From Deinococcales bacterium (GTDB taxonomy: Bacteria > Deinococcota > Deinococci > Deinococcales > JAAFIG01), in NCBI GenBank assembly GCA_013298595.1, contig JAAFIG010000015.1:21191-85190 (forward strand): a DNA stretch of 64,000 bases, read 5' to 3'. The notes beneath the pieces were generated by a model, which had not been told where the DNA came from, ran no database searches, and was given only the letters and a program-made list of their open reading frames with translations. This document shows, one piece after another, positions 9,298 through 18,704 of the stretch (positions are counted from its first letter, which is position 1; the number at the start of each line of letters is the position of its first letter). The translations under genes were made by a program, and so were the position numbers.

Positions 9298-10554
9298 ATG
9301 CCACTTGATGCCACTACTTTAACCACTTTGACTTCCGAAGCCTTACAACGTTGCGATGATTTAGCTGCCCTGACCGAAGAACCTGGGCGTATCACTCGTA
9401 CTTTTCTATCCTATCCAATGAAAGAAGTGCATACGCTGCTTTCGATGTGGATGCGTGAAGCTGGTCTGACTGTTCGTGTGGATGCGGCTGGCAACATTAT
9501 TGGGCGGCTCGAGGGCACACAGGATACTCGAGCTTTGGTGATTGCTTCGCATGTGGATACTGTGCCTAATGCTGGTAAATTCGATGGTGTTTTAGGTGTG
9601 ATGCTAGGCATTGCTTTGGCTCGAGGTTTGCAGATCAGTGGACAAAAATTACCCTTTGCGCTCGAGATCATGGCATTTTCTGAGGAAGAAGGTGTACGTT
9701 TTGCTTTGCCATTTATTGGTTCAAAAGCTGTGGTTGGATCTTTAACCTCGGAAATGCTCGAGAAACGTGATGCAAACGGCGTAAGTGTTGCCGAAGCAAT
9801 TCAGCATTTTGGCTTGAACCCATTCGATATGGTCAACGCCAAGCACAAGGCTTTACTTGGTTACTTAGAACTGCATATCGAACAAGGTCCAGTGCTCGAG
9901 TCTAAAAATTTAGCTTTGGGTGTGGTACAAGGCATTGCTGGGCAGACTCGAGCCAGTTTGACCTTAACAGGTAAAGCCAATCATGCGGGCACAACTCCTA
10001 TGAATCTACGAAAAGATGCTTTGGTGGCAGCCGCTCAGGTGATTCTCGAGGTGGAACGCTTTGCTAAGAGTTTACCTAATTTGGTTGCCACGGTTGGCAT
10101 GATCGAAGTCACGCCTGGAGCTGGTAATGTCATACCAGAAACCGCCACCCTCAGTTTAGATGTGCGCCATTTAGATAATGCTACACGCAAACGAGCTGTC
10201 GCAGAAATTCTGGATTTTGCTTGGCAAATCGCTCGTAAACGCGATTTAGCTTTCAAGCATGAAATTAAACTCGAGCAAAACGCCAGTTTATGTGATGAAA
10301 TGCTAATCGGATTTTTAGGCGATGCACTCGAAGATTCAGGGCGGAAACGTTTTGAATTACCCAGTGGGGCAGGGCATGATGCAATGATTTTTGCTGATGT
10401 AACCCGTACTGCGATGCTGTTTATTCGTTCACCTGGTGGTATTTCGCATCACCCAAGCGAGAGTGTTTCGGTTGGTGATACTCGAGCAGCCTTAGAAGTG
10501 GCTTATTTGTTCCTTGAGAAAATTGCGTCTGCGCCTGCAATTATCTGGCAGTGA
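9298..10554 (+). CDS. allC: M20-family N-carbamoyl amidohydrolase, probably allantoate amidohydrolase
   Basis: Zinc-dependent amidohydrolase of the allantoate deiminase/N-carbamoyl-L-amino-acid hydrolase/beta-ureidopropionase group. Metal-site motifs in order: SHVDTVPNAGKFDGVLGV, AFSEEEGVRF, LELHIEQGP, and SGAGHDAMIFADV near the C-terminus with HHPSE. The dimerisation lid begins around GQTRASLTLTGKANHAGTTPM. The 418-residue length fits. Motifs alone do not separate allantoate from N-carbamoyl-amino-acid substrates. The adjacent uraH 35 bases upstream favours allantoate. The start follows a short AGG-containing leader. Confidence 0.85.
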   Translation: MPLDATTLTTLTSEALQRCDDLAALTEEPGRITRTFLSYPMKEVHTLLSMWMREAGLTVRVDAAGNIIGRLEGTQDTRALVIASHVDTVPNAGKFDGVLGVMLGIALARGLQISGQKLPFALEIMAFSEEEGVRFALPFIGSKAVVGSLTSEMLEKRDANGVSVAEAIQHFGLNPFDMVNAKHKALLGYLELHIEQGPVLESKNLALGVVQGIAGQTRASLTLTGKANHAGTTPMNLRKDALVAAAQVILEVERFAKSLPNLVATVGMIEVTPGAGNVIPETATLSLDVRHLDNATRKRAVAEILDFAWQIARKRDLAFKHEIKLEQNASLCDEMLIGFLGDALEDSGRKRFELPSGAGHDAMIFADVTRTAMLFIRSPGGISHHPSESVSVGDTRAALEVAYLFLEKIASAPAIIWQ

Positions 10555-10572
10555 TTGCAATACACTCGAGTT

Positions 10573-10983
10573 ATGCCTCTTGTGATTGCTGCTCGGTTGC
10601 GGGTTCGTGCCCCAGAATTCATGCCTGTATTTGGTACACATGCCACGCAAAGTATCGAACAAGTCAAAACCGCTGCTGGCTGTTTAGCAACCAATTTTTT
10701 GCAAGATAATAACCTGACTTTTTGGAATTGCAGCATCTGGAAATCCGAAACGGCTATGCAAGCTTACATGCGTTCAGGCGCACACAAAGCTGCTATGCCA
10801 GACCTTGCCGAAACGTGCTGCGAAGCGGTTATGGCACGTTGGGAGCAAGCCGATGCCAGCATACCCAGTTGGCTCGAGGTACACGAAAAAATAGTGCAAA
10901 CAGGTAAAGGTTCAAAACTGAATTATCCGAGCTTAGCTCAAGAAACTCGAGATTTTCCACTACCTCGAGTACTCACCAAGTAA
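10573..10983 (+). CDS. Monooxygenase-like dimeric alpha+beta-barrel protein
   Basis: 136 residues. The pattern (an initial LVIAARLRV strand, a helix ending near AAGCLATNF, then LTFWNCSIWKSETAMQAYMRSGAHKAAM) resembles antibiotic-biosynthesis-monooxygenase or spheroidene-monooxygenase-like ferredoxin-fold domains, where such a segment forms a substrate pocket in a dimer. No cofactor motif is visible and the substrate is unknown. The ATG chosen has TACACT six bases upstream, with CTCGAG overlapping the end of that hexamer. A TTG 18 bases earlier is less likely. The 3' end overlaps the convergent sirtuin gene by 24 bases. Confidence 0.65.
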   Translation: MPLVIAARLRVRAPEFMPVFGTHATQSIEQVKTAAGCLATNFLQDNNLTFWNCSIWKSETAMQAYMRSGAHKAAMPDLAETCCEAVMARWEQADASIPSWLEVHEKIVQTGKGSKLNYPSLAQETRDFPLPRVLTK

Positions 10984-11685
10984 AGCGCCTAAGCCTTTAA
11001 TCGCACTGCTCGAGACTCGTAGATCGGCGTACTTAGATAGCGGTGTGACTTCTGGGTTGACTTCAATCAGTAACGCGCCACTTTCTTTGGCAATACGTCC
11101 AAGACTGGCAGCTGGTTCAACAAGACTGCTAGTCCCAATGACCAGCGCAACCTCGCATTGTTCAAAGGTTTTCCAAGCTTGTTCAAGAATGGCTCGAGGC
11201 AGTAATTCACCAAACCAAACAACATTTGGACGCATTCTCGAAGCACATTTTTGGCAGATTGGTGGTGGGACAAAATCTGGGCTTAAAGCTTGAACATGAC
11301 TGCATTTTTCACAACGTGCCGTGGTGATATTGCCATGTAACTCGAGCACATTTTGACTACCTGCCCGTTGATGTAATTGGTCTACATTTTGTGTCACCAC
11401 AGTTAAAGCTGTGCGTTGCTCGAGAGCAGCTAAGGCAGTATGCGCTGCATTAGGTTGCGCTGTCTGGCAGGTGATAAAGCGCTCGGCATACCATTGCCAA
11501 ACCAGTTCAGCATTTTTTTCATACGCTACAGGGCTTGCCAATTCATGTGGGCTAAACCGCGCCCAGTAGCCCGTTTGAGCATCACGAAAAGTTGGAATAC
11601 CACTCTCAGCACTGATACCAGCCCCTGTGAGAACAGCCACTCGAGCAGCGGTATTGATTTTATTTTTTGCAATCTCGAGATTCAT
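10960..11685 (-). CDS. cobB: NAD-dependent protein deacylase, sirtuin (CobB type)
   Basis: Removes acyl groups from lysine side chains with NAD+. Motifs: VLTGAGISAESGIPTFRD (NAD binding), TQNVDQLHQRAG, the catalytic His in ELHGN, two Cys pairs (CEKC and CQKC) that bind structural zinc, and GTSSLVEPAA. WYAERF contains the Tyr-x-x-Arg pair that in class III sirtuins (CobB, SIRT5) recognises succinyl or malonyl groups, so desuccinylase activity is possible. The start chosen (MNLEIAK) has TATATT seven bases upstream. A start 36 bases further out adds a Cys-rich stretch unlike the family. Confidence 0.92.
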   Translation of the reverse strand: MNLEIAKNKINTAARVAVLTGAGISAESGIPTFRDAQTGYWARFSPHELASPVAYEKNAELVWQWYAERFITCQTAQPNAAHTALAALEQRTALTVVTQNVDQLHQRAGSQNVLELHGNITTARCEKCSHVQALSPDFVPPPICQKCASRMRPNVVWFGELLPRAILEQAWKTFEQCEVALVIGTSSLVEPAASLGRIAKESGALLIEVNPEVTPLSKYADLRVSSSAIKGLGALLGEYSR

Positions 11686-11756
11686 GACAAGCAATATACG
11701 GTGTCCACAAGAAAATGCCATGCGTCAAACGACTTAAGTCATTTCATTTTGATTTT

Positions 11757-11830
11757 GGGGCAGGGCGAACACAAGGTTCGCCCCTGCAAGAACGATGTTT
11801 TTCGTAGGGGAGGGGCTTGTCCCCTCCCAT
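11757..11830. repeat. Double palindromic intergenic element
   Basis: Two adjacent hairpins fill most of the 312-base gap between the sirtuin and dehalogenase genes. The first pairs CAGGGCGAAC with GTTCGCCCCTG around ACAAG (one bulge). The second pairs GGGAGGGG with CCCCTCCC around CTTGT. G/C-rich paired units of this GGGCGAACACAAGGTTCGCCC type are common dispersed intergenic palindromes in unrelated bacteria. It differs sharply in composition from the surrounding AT-rich sequence. No other copy was seen in the window. The remainder of the gap (11686-11756 and 11831-11997) shows nothing recognisable. Confidence 0.6.
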
Positions 11831-11997
11831 GTGAGATTGAATTTGGTGACTTTCGCCCGAGGTCTAGTATCTTAATAACTGCATTACACGATTCCACCAA
11901 AAGCGCAAAGCTTTGGAATTCCGTGTGAAATACATCATCCTAACTCCCTAGTTTTTGTTTACATTATCCTAAGCCTTATTCTGTTAGCATTTTAGGT

Positions 11998-12906
11998 ATG
12001 AATAGCAAACGCACACCCGATGAGGCATTTGAGAACCTCAGCAATTATGCTTTTGCACCACATTATCTCGAGGATTTATCAGGGTTTACGGGTTTGCGTT
12101 TACATTATCTCGATGAAGGCGAACGCCATGCTCGGCAAACTTTTTTATGTCTGCACGGGCAACCAACTTGGAGTTATTTGTATCGCAAAATGATTCCTGT
12201 TTTCTCGAGTGCAGGGCATCGTGTGATTGCTCCAGATTTATTTGGTTTTGGGCGTTCTGATAAACCTGTTGCAGAAAGTGATTACACCTTTGATTTTCAT
12301 CGGCAATCTTTGCTGCGTTTGATCGAAAAACTGGATTTACAAAACATCACTTTGGTTTGCCAAGATTGGGGTGGTTTACTTGGGCTAACCATTCCAATGT
12401 CCATGCCAGAACGCTTCTCGAGATTATTAGTCATGAACACCACTCTTGCCGTTGGTAAAGCCCCAACCATCGCCAGTGGCTTAGCTTTTCAAGCATGGCG
12501 AACCTTTAATAAACTCAACCCCGATTTAGCCATTAGTAAATTGGTTCGTGGTAGCGAACCGTATATCAGTTTAGAAGAAGCCAAAGGCTACGATGCACCA
12601 TTTCCTGACCAGAGTTACAAAGCGGGTGTACGAATATTCCCAGAACTTGTTCCAAGTCGTCCAGATGCACCCGAAGCAGCACTGGCTCGAGCTGCTAAGC
12701 AATGGTGGGCAAATGAATGGACAGGGCAGAGTTTTATGGCAGTTGGAATGAAAGATTTGATTCTCGGTGCAGCAGTGATGCAAGATTTACGTAAAACTAT
12801 TCGCAATTGCCCTACACCACTCGAGATTCGCCAAGCAGGGCATTTTGTTCAAGAATCAGGCAAAGAAATTGCTTTAGCTGCCTTACAAGCATTTGCCCAG
12901 ATTTAA
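11998..12906 (+). CDS. Haloalkane dehalogenase-like alpha/beta hydrolase (cytoplasmic)
   Basis: 302 residues, alpha/beta-hydrolase fold. Landmarks of haloalkane dehalogenases: HGQPTWSYLYRKM (oxyanion region), the nucleophile elbow CQDWGG with Asp123 next to a halide-binding Trp124, GFGRSDKP, a lid domain after residue 145, and the catalytic His in QAGHFVQE (about 282). The Asp nucleophile followed by Trp favours dehalogenase (HLD-I, DhlA-like) over epoxide hydrolase, but the substrate is unproven. The 3' end overlaps the convergent ABC permease gene by four bases. A second, lipoprotein member of the family occurs at 38935-40101. Confidence 0.85.
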   Translation: MNSKRTPDEAFENLSNYAFAPHYLEDLSGFTGLRLHYLDEGERHARQTFLCLHGQPTWSYLYRKMIPVFSSAGHRVIAPDLFGFGRSDKPVAESDYTFDFHRQSLLRLIEKLDLQNITLVCQDWGGLLGLTIPMSMPERFSRLLVMNTTLAVGKAPTIASGLAFQAWRTFNKLNPDLAISKLVRGSEPYISLEEAKGYDAPFPDQSYKAGVRIFPELVPSRPDAPEAALARAAKQWWANEWTGQSFMAVGMKDLILGAAVMQDLRKTIRNCPTPLEIRQAGHFVQESGKEIALAALQAFAQI

Positions 12907-13655
12907 CGGTAATTTGCTCCCTCATCGCGTTTATATGCCCAGACTGCCAATACCAAAAACACCACGGTATAACCAAGAATCCACAGTGCATGCGTACCAT
13001 CACCCGCAGCACTTGGCACACCAACGGCTGCTCGAGTCAGTTGTCCACCATGATAAGCAGGTAAAAATGGGGCAATATCTTGCACCATTTTTGGTAGACC
13101 ATCCAAAGGAATAAACAACCCCGAAGCAAAACTCATAGGAAAGAAAATAAGATTGACCACTGGGCTAACTGCATTTACACCACGCACTGCATAACCGATA
13201 AAGACTGCCATTGCTGCAAAAGGTAGGACACTAAAAATAGCTCGAGCCACAAGGTTCAACCATTTACCAACCTCGAGTTGAAACCCAGCGCTGATTGTGC
13301 CAACAATAATCAGTAAGTTAATGGCAATTAGTGCAAGCAAAATGACTGAAACAATTTTTGCCACAAATAACATCCAAACTCGAGCGGGAGTAGTGCGAAG
13401 GTACTTATACCAACCTGTGTCTCGTTCGGTGGCAATGACGATACTCAGATTAAACATCACTGTTTGAATGACCGAGTACATGACAAAACTGGCTAGAATA
13501 TACGCACCCACACTAAAACCATTGATTTTACCACTAGCGTTTGGTAAACCAAAAAAAGTCCAGAACATAATCGGAAATAACAACGTTGGAATCATCGAAG
13601 CTGGACTCCGCAGCATCCGCAGTAACTCGGCGCGAATCTGATTGAAAACATTCAT
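12903..13655 (-). CDS. ABC-2 type exporter permease
   Basis: Membrane subunit of an ABC exporter. Six hydrophobic segments: about residues 17-37, 50-75, 100-125, 135-158, 165-187 and 220-240. The family-typical FASGLFIPLDGLPKMVQDIAPFLPAYHG lies between the last helices. The start overlaps the stop of the upstream ATPase gene by four bases, so the two are translationally coupled. Likely exports a lipid, drug or polymer. The cargo cannot be inferred. Confidence 0.88.
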   Translation of the reverse strand: MNVFNQIRAELLRMLRSPASMIPTLLFPIMFWTFFGLPNASGKINGFSVGAYILASFVMYSVIQTVMFNLSIVIATERDTGWYKYLRTTPARVWMLFVAKIVSVILLALIAINLLIIVGTISAGFQLEVGKWLNLVARAIFSVLPFAAMAVFIGYAVRGVNAVSPVVNLIFFPMSFASGLFIPLDGLPKMVQDIAPFLPAYHGGQLTRAAVGVPSAAGDGTHALWILGYTVVFLVLAVWAYKRDEGANYR

Positions 13656-14551
13656 GCTTGCCCCCCGATAATAGGCTTTGCTGCTGTTAAAGCCACAAAT
13701 GCTTCTTCTAAGCCACCACCACGCACTTCTAAATCAGAAATCTCGAGATTACGGGCAAAAATTTCACGCAGCACTTTCTCGGGTTCTAAAGTGTATAACT
13801 CGGTAGTATCACCCACTTGGTGTTGTCTCGAGACAGCTGCTAAGTTTGTTAAAACATTGGGTGTAGCAATTTTAAAACGAATGATTTTACCACCCACCCG
13901 AGCTTTAATTTGCGCGGGGCTACCTTGGGCAACAATGCTGCCTTGATTAATCACCACAATGCGTTCGGCAAGTGCATCGGCTTCCTCGAGATAATGCGTG
14001 GTCAGAATAATGGTTTTGCCTTGCTCGGCAAACTGGCTAACTTGTTGCCAAAAACCACGTCTTGATTCGACATCCAAAGCAGCTGTTGGTTCATCCAAAA
14101 AAAGCACATCTGGGTTACCAATCACACTCAGCGCAAAACACAAACGCTTTTTTTGCCCACCCGATAAACTCGAGCAAATATTACTCGCTTTAGCAGTTAA
14201 ATCTGCCATCTCGAGGGCTTTAGCCACACTGAGTGGCTTAGGGTAATAACCTGCAATTAATGCCAGTGCTTCCGAAACCCGTAGTGTACTTGGCACATCA
14301 GAATCTTGCAGCATCACACCAACTCGTTCTCGAGCTGTTGGGTCTTGTGGGTCTTGGGAAAAAATTCGAGCTGTACCACTATCAGGGCGGCGCAAACCAA
14401 GCATTAAACTAATGGTCGTGGTTTTGCCTGCGCCATTAGGTCCAAGAAACGCCACAACTTCGCCAGATGCAACATCAAAAGAAACATCATTTACCGCTTT
14501 AAGATTGCCAAATTGTTTAGAAACATTTTTTAATTCAACCGCTGGATTCAT
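13652..14551 (-). CDS. ABC exporter ATP-binding protein (CcmA/DrrA type)
   Basis: Nucleotide-binding subunit paired with the ABC-2 permease that overlaps its stop. Walker A GPNGAGKTT, ABC signature SLSGGQKKRL, Walker B VLFLDEPTAALD and a switch His in TTHYLEEAD are all intact. After the roughly 220-residue ATPase core comes a C-terminal extension like that of DrrA/CcmA family proteins. The ATG chosen is preceded by AAGGAG at six bases, an ordinary Shine-Dalgarno start rather than the leaderless pattern. A start 42 bases upstream adds nothing conserved. Confidence 0.92.
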   Translation of the reverse strand: MNPAVELKNVSKQFGNLKAVNDVSFDVASGEVVAFLGPNGAGKTTTISLMLGLRRPDSGTARIFSQDPQDPTARERVGVMLQDSDVPSTLRVSEALALIAGYYPKPLSVAKALEMADLTAKASNICSSLSGGQKKRLCFALSVIGNPDVLFLDEPTAALDVESRRGFWQQVSQFAEQGKTIILTTHYLEEADALAERIVVINQGSIVAQGSPAQIKARVGGKIIRFKIATPNVLTNLAAVSRQHQVGDTTELYTLEPEKVLREIFARNLEISDLEVRGGGLEEAFVALTAAKPIIGGQA

Positions 14552-14604
14552 TGATTTCTCCTTGAAGTAAATCTGTATACGGGCAAAAAGCAATTTTCGT
14601 TCCT

Positions 14605-15876
14605 TTAATACTTCTTATTGATATTTGGTTCGTGCCACCATTGCACTTTCGGAGCAGTCGCAAAATTTGCAAATTCCGATTCGGCTGACACAGACTCGAG
14701 CGGATACTGCCACGGAATTTTTTGTAACGGACTGGCTGGGCTGTATTGCAAAAGCTCGAGCAATTGATCAAGCTCCTCGTTGGTAGTGCCAATATCCTCA
14801 GGTGTTTGACCCGCATAGATTTGCCACAAGTTACGACCTGTCTTAAATGCCATCAGCATATCCCGCCAATCGCTATAAGCAGCTTGCAGAGGTTGCGCTG
14901 CAATTAACATCAAATCATGAGCCTCTGCAACCGTTAGCAGCCCCATACAAACCCCACTGGTAGCCAGTTGCATAAAACGTACCAAATCCCAAGCAATCAG
15001 ATTTTGTAGCGGTTGTTGCTGCATTGCCTCGAGTTCAGGTCTATGCCTATCTAAGAAAACACCACGCAAAACCTCGAGTAATTCACGGCGATTCGTCACG
15101 CCCCAGTCTCGGTCAAGCATGTGTTGCATAAATTCGGCTGGCTCGAGTGAATCTACGGCTTCGCCCCACCATGCACGATAAATCGCAGCCACAGCTAAAC
15201 ACCAATGATAACTCGAGGCGATAAACGCACTTTCTGCCCGATAAAAAAGAGCATTGGTTAAATATTTCGCCCGAATAACCTCGAGTTCGGTTTCACCATT
15301 TTCTGGTAAAGATAATTTCCACGGAATTTTCTGCCATAAACCATCGGGCTGTAACAACGCCGAAGCTTTGGCATAAATCGCTTGTTTAGCCAAAGCAATC
15401 TCAGGTACAGTCTGCCCAATCAATTCGCGATGCAGCACAAAAATTTCTGAAAACACCACCACAAAATCACGCCATGTCGCAAACAAAACTTGTAAACGCC
15501 GCGCATAACAAAACATCAAAGCATATGCTTCTTCTGACTCGAGCAACCGAGCATTCCAAGCCGCCCGACACATCAACAACCCCATTAACAAATCGTAAAC
15601 CACTGGGTCGGACTGCACTCGAGTAGCATTCGCCCGTTGAAAAGCAGCAATATCGGATCGTTCGCCCTTAAAAATTCTAAAAACAACATCTGCCAAAATA
15701 TCTTCTCGAGTACCACGATCTAATTCCTCGAGCAAAACCAAGAAATCATCATGATCATCTGCTACAAATAATTGCTCATTTGGCATACCAACAGCCTCGA
15801 GCAAAGGACTAAGCACCCCAAGCAACCAAGCATCACCTGCCGACATGAATACAGTTGGTTTACGTTTCCAAAACAT
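14605..15876 (-). CDS. DUF1266-domain protein
   Basis: About 423 residues. The second half matches the DUF1266 pattern: DWGVTNRRELLEVLRG, then IAWDLVRFMQLATSGVCMGLL, then a Trp/Asp-rich segment SDWRDMLMAFKTGRNLW. DUF1266 proteins (such as E. coli YbeU/YbeR) have no established biochemical role. The N-terminal half is helical and Trp-rich without a known domain. The short element QKIPW occurs twice (about residues 185 and 390), possibly an internal repeat. It lies immediately upstream of, and on the same strand as, the ABC exporter genes with about 50 bases between, so co-transcription is possible. Confidence 0.75.
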   Translation of the reverse strand: MFWKRKPTVFMSAGDAWLLGVLSPLLEAVGMPNEQLFVADDHDDFLVLLEELDRGTREDILADVVFRIFKGERSDIAAFQRANATRVQSDPVVYDLLMGLLMCRAAWNARLLESEEAYALMFCYARRLQVLFATWRDFVVVFSEIFVLHRELIGQTVPEIALAKQAIYAKASALLQPDGLWQKIPWKLSLPENGETELEVIRAKYLTNALFYRAESAFIASSYHWCLAVAAIYRAWWGEAVDSLEPAEFMQHMLDRDWGVTNRRELLEVLRGVFLDRHRPELEAMQQQPLQNLIAWDLVRFMQLATSGVCMGLLTVAEAHDLMLIAAQPLQAAYSDWRDMLMAFKTGRNLWQIYAGQTPEDIGTTNEELDQLLELLQYSPASPLQKIPWQYPLESVSAESEFANFATAPKVQWWHEPNINKKY

Positions 15877-16057
15877 GTTGATTACCCCTACCAAACCAAC
15901 TTTTTTTCAAAATACTCAACAGCCATAAACCCACAAAAACAAAAAACCTTATAGCCGCATAAACTCGAGGTAGTAATTGCAGCAGCAAAGTATTTCCTCC
16001 TTGTTAAGCACGAATACAGCTGCTTACCAGCAAACAATACGTGTTAGCTTATGTGCC

Positions 16058-16708
16058 ATGAAACCAACTATTGCACATAGACAATTTCTCACCCTAGAAT
16101 CTCGAGCCGCCGCCGCATTTCTGGTTGAACCAAAAAATTTGCGCTTACTTGATCCATTTTTACAAAACGAACAAAGCATTGCCCAATTCGCCACTCAACT
16201 TGAACTCAACCCAAATGCTGCTTTCAAAATCGTTAAAAAACTCGAGACACTCGGATTTATTACTTGTACCAAAGAAATCATGCGACGTGGTAAACCCATT
16301 AAATTGTACCAAGCCACCGCACCAGCCTTCTTTGTACCATTCACCCATATTCCCGCTGAACACTTTATTGCCGAAATCACCAAAAGCAACTGGGAAACCA
16401 TGCTTAGTGCCATGAATAAACTCTTTTCTGAAGGACGCTTAATCGAAGAAGGGTACGGAGCAATCACATCACATACACCCAACGGTAGAATCATGCTGAC
16501 ACCAGCAAAAGCCAATGGCGAACTTTGGGATGCTAGTGCCCCCGATTTTCCAGCTTTTGCCGCCGCATGGTTGCGTTTAAAACTCAGTTTTGCCGATGCC
16601 AAAGCTTTACAAACCGACTTGGTTAAACTTTACTCGAGTTACCTTGAACGCGATGGAAGCGGCGATTATTTGATGGGCATTTTTTTAATTGAAACACCAC
16701 AAACTTAA
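16058..16708 (+). CDS. ArsR-like winged-helix regulator
   Basis: 216 residues. The N-terminal part (about 25-95) reads as a winged helix: FLQNEQSIAQFATQLELN, NAAFKIVKKLETLGFI as recognition helix, then a wing around RRGKPIKLYQ. This is the arrangement of ArsR/helix_turn_helix_5-type regulators. The C-terminal half is an alpha/beta region of unknown ligand, perhaps dimerising. The ATG chosen follows TAGCTT by seven bases. A longer frame begins 81 bases upstream without conserved content. Divergent from the DUF1266/ABC genes, so these may be its targets (inference). Confidence 0.65.
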   Translation: MKPTIAHRQFLTLESRAAAAFLVEPKNLRLLDPFLQNEQSIAQFATQLELNPNAAFKIVKKLETLGFITCTKEIMRRGKPIKLYQATAPAFFVPFTHIPAEHFIAEITKSNWETMLSAMNKLFSEGRLIEEGYGAITSHTPNGRIMLTPAKANGELWDASAPDFPAFAAAWLRLKLSFADAKALQTDLVKLYSSYLERDGSGDYLMGIFLIETPQT

Positions 16709-17301
16709 AACCAAAAAGATTTTTACTTAAAAGCCCAGAATTAAGAAAAGTTGACTAGAATTTTGTGGTCATCAGCATCACTCGAGCGCTTGATAACCAC
16801 ACCAAAAAACTAAACTTAGCAGATCATCTTATCAGTCACGATGTCGTCCCTGATTTTCTAGCAATTGAATAAAGTGTTTTCTGAACCTGTCAGACTCTTG
16901 TTCATTCAAAGTTAGGATGTCCTGATCTCGATTTTTGTTAAACAAATCATTCTCGAGGTGAAACCTGCACGAGAATTTTTTCTGTGAAAAAACGATTCAC
17001 TCCTTCACAGATTTTGTAGCAGTTTTTCACGGCTGATTCATGAATAGACATTACGATCAGCTTATAAGAAAATACGTTCAGCGAAACCAAATTTTGCTTA
17101 CAATAACATTATGCTTCTGAAACGAATCCTTGTGTTGCACCACCCTCTGGGGTTCCATCATACAACCTCTTGTGTGTTGAAGACCATTTACAGCAGTTGA
17201 GACACTTTTGTTTCCCAAAGTTTGGTAAAAGCACTTTCCTTTTGTAGTTCGTTCTCGAGAAGAAGATAAATCGCAAAACCTTGTACATAAGGAGCTGACT
17301 G
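16709..17301. other. Intergenic region, 593 bases, no gene recognised
   Basis: AT-rich non-coding stretch between the winged-helix regulator and the glycosidase. CTCGAG occurs three times. A weak inverted repeat CTGTGAA/TTCACAG lies around 16989-17017. An AAGGAG ribosome-binding site precedes the glycosidase ATG by about seven bases. No tRNA, terminator with T-run, or conserved reading frame was found. Confidence 0.5.
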
Positions 17302-18504
17302 ATGCCCAGAACTTTGATGATTTACTTGGTCACTTTTTTCCTTATGACAGGATGCAGCAAAAGACAGTCTAACTCTACGAATACCTTCAGCACACTTGAT
17401 CTTTCCAAGGGTATACCCAATACCCTTGGTGTTTTAATCCACGACACAGGTAACGAAAATCTTGACCGTGCAAAGCAAGGAGGCTTCAAAATCATTCGCA
17501 TGGATTTGGCGTGGTACGCGGTTGAATCTATCAAGGGTCAATACGATTGGAACGAGTACGACGCAGTAGTAAGCCGCCTCAAAGCCAGAGGGCTGCGCCC
17601 CCTTTTTATTCTCGATTTTAATAACCCCAACTACAGCGCAGGCAGTGAAATGGACGGCATTGATACACCCGAGGAACGCGAAGGCTATAAGAACTTCGCC
17701 GTTGCAGCCGTGAAACGGTATCAGGATTTGATCAACCCGCTTTGGGAAATCTACAATGAACCCAACCGCCCGACCTTCTGGAGTGACCCAAGCCCACTCG
17801 AGTACACGAACCTTTTGAAAGTTGTCGTGCCTGCCATGCGTCAGGCTAAACCCAATCTTTTTGTCATGGCTCCTGGCTTGGGACATGCCCCAGCACTAGA
17901 CAAAACAGACAAACTTATCAAAGTAGATTTTGGCTATCTGGAAAGCACCTTTGCCTTGGGCATTCTGAACCATGTAGATGCCATCAGCATTCACCCTTAC
18001 CCTGATGGTGAACCAGAACTCGCCTTAGACATTTACAATGACATTCGCTCTTTGATGAAGATATACGGCAAAACCCTGCCAATTATCAGCAGTGAATGGG
18101 GCTACTCGTCGGTGGCTGCATTTGCAAATACACCACAGCTTCACGCCAATTACTTAACCCGCATGTACTTAATCAATTTAAGTCAGGATGTTCTTTCGAT
18201 TGGTTACAAATTAGAAGCAGGCAGCCCTGACCCAACTGCAGATAGTTACGAACTCGGCTTTAGTTGGTTCAATGCTAATGGTAGTGCAAAACCTGTTTAT
18301 TCACAGGTGAAAACAATGATTCAGACGCTAAATGGTTTGTCGTTTGATAAACAACTACCCTCGAGCGAAAATGACTATCTGATGGAGTTTTCTAACAGCA
18401 CAAAAACAATTTTGGCAGCATGGACGACACGCTCAGCACACACCATCAACGTTTATGGCAAACCCATCAACATCAGTGGCAAACCGATTTATATAACCAA
18501 GTGA
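17302..18504 (+). CDS. Secreted lipoprotein glycoside hydrolase (clan GH-A-like)
   Basis: 400 residues with a lipoprotein signal (hydrophobic core LMIYLVTFFLMTGC, lipobox Cys17). The body has a TIM-barrel glycosidase layout: FKIIRMDLAWYAVE, YDWNEYDAVVSRLKARGLRPLFIL, the acid/base Glu in WEIYNEPNRP, ISIHPYP, and the probable nucleophile Glu in IISSEWGYSS. This matches clan GH-A (GH5/GH39-like) enzymes acting on plant or microbial polysaccharides. The substrate is undetermined. A proper AAGGAG Shine-Dalgarno sequence precedes the ATG. Only two CTCGAG copies occur in 1.2 kb, far fewer than in core genes, so acquisition by transfer is likely. It abuts the toxin-cassette locus. Confidence 0.82.
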   Translation: MPRTLMIYLVTFFLMTGCSKRQSNSTNTFSTLDLSKGIPNTLGVLIHDTGNENLDRAKQGGFKIIRMDLAWYAVESIKGQYDWNEYDAVVSRLKARGLRPLFILDFNNPNYSAGSEMDGIDTPEEREGYKNFAVAAVKRYQDLINPLWEIYNEPNRPTFWSDPSPLEYTNLLKVVVPAMRQAKPNLFVMAPGLGHAPALDKTDKLIKVDFGYLESTFALGILNHVDAISIHPYPDGEPELALDIYNDIRSLMKIYGKTLPIISSEWGYSSVAAFANTPQLHANYLTRMYLINLSQDVLSIGYKLEAGSPDPTADSYELGFSWFNANGSAKPVYSQVKTMIQTLNGLSFDKQLPSSENDYLMEFSNSTKTILAAWTTRSAHTINVYGKPINISGKPIYITK

Positions 18505-18704
18505 TAGCTCGAGTACCCATACGGCAACGCGTCACTCCTGATCTCAAGTTTTTTGATGTTCACACAGCTCGAGAACATCTTCTTAAACCAAGCTACTATT
18601 TTCTCGAGTATCTTCTTAGCTGGTTCTTGAATTTTATCCAGTGCAACTTTAAGACTTCCTGCTATTTTCGTTAAACCAGCAGCCGATGCTAGACTCAATG
18701 TCAC
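18489..18704 (-). pseudogene. Remnant of a third effector C-terminal cassette
   Basis: A 71-codon frame starting with GTG that overlaps the stop of the upstream immunity-type gene by four bases. Its LASAAGLTKIAGSLKVALDK segment resembles the pre-toxin helical region of the complete effector (LANFAGLGKIGGKIRDVLKT), followed in both by a second amphipathic helix. After about 50 residues the similarity ends and the frame stops, and its last bases overlap the convergent glycosidase gene. I read it as the decayed stump of another spare C-terminal tip. It could also be a very short unrelated gene. Confidence 0.5.
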
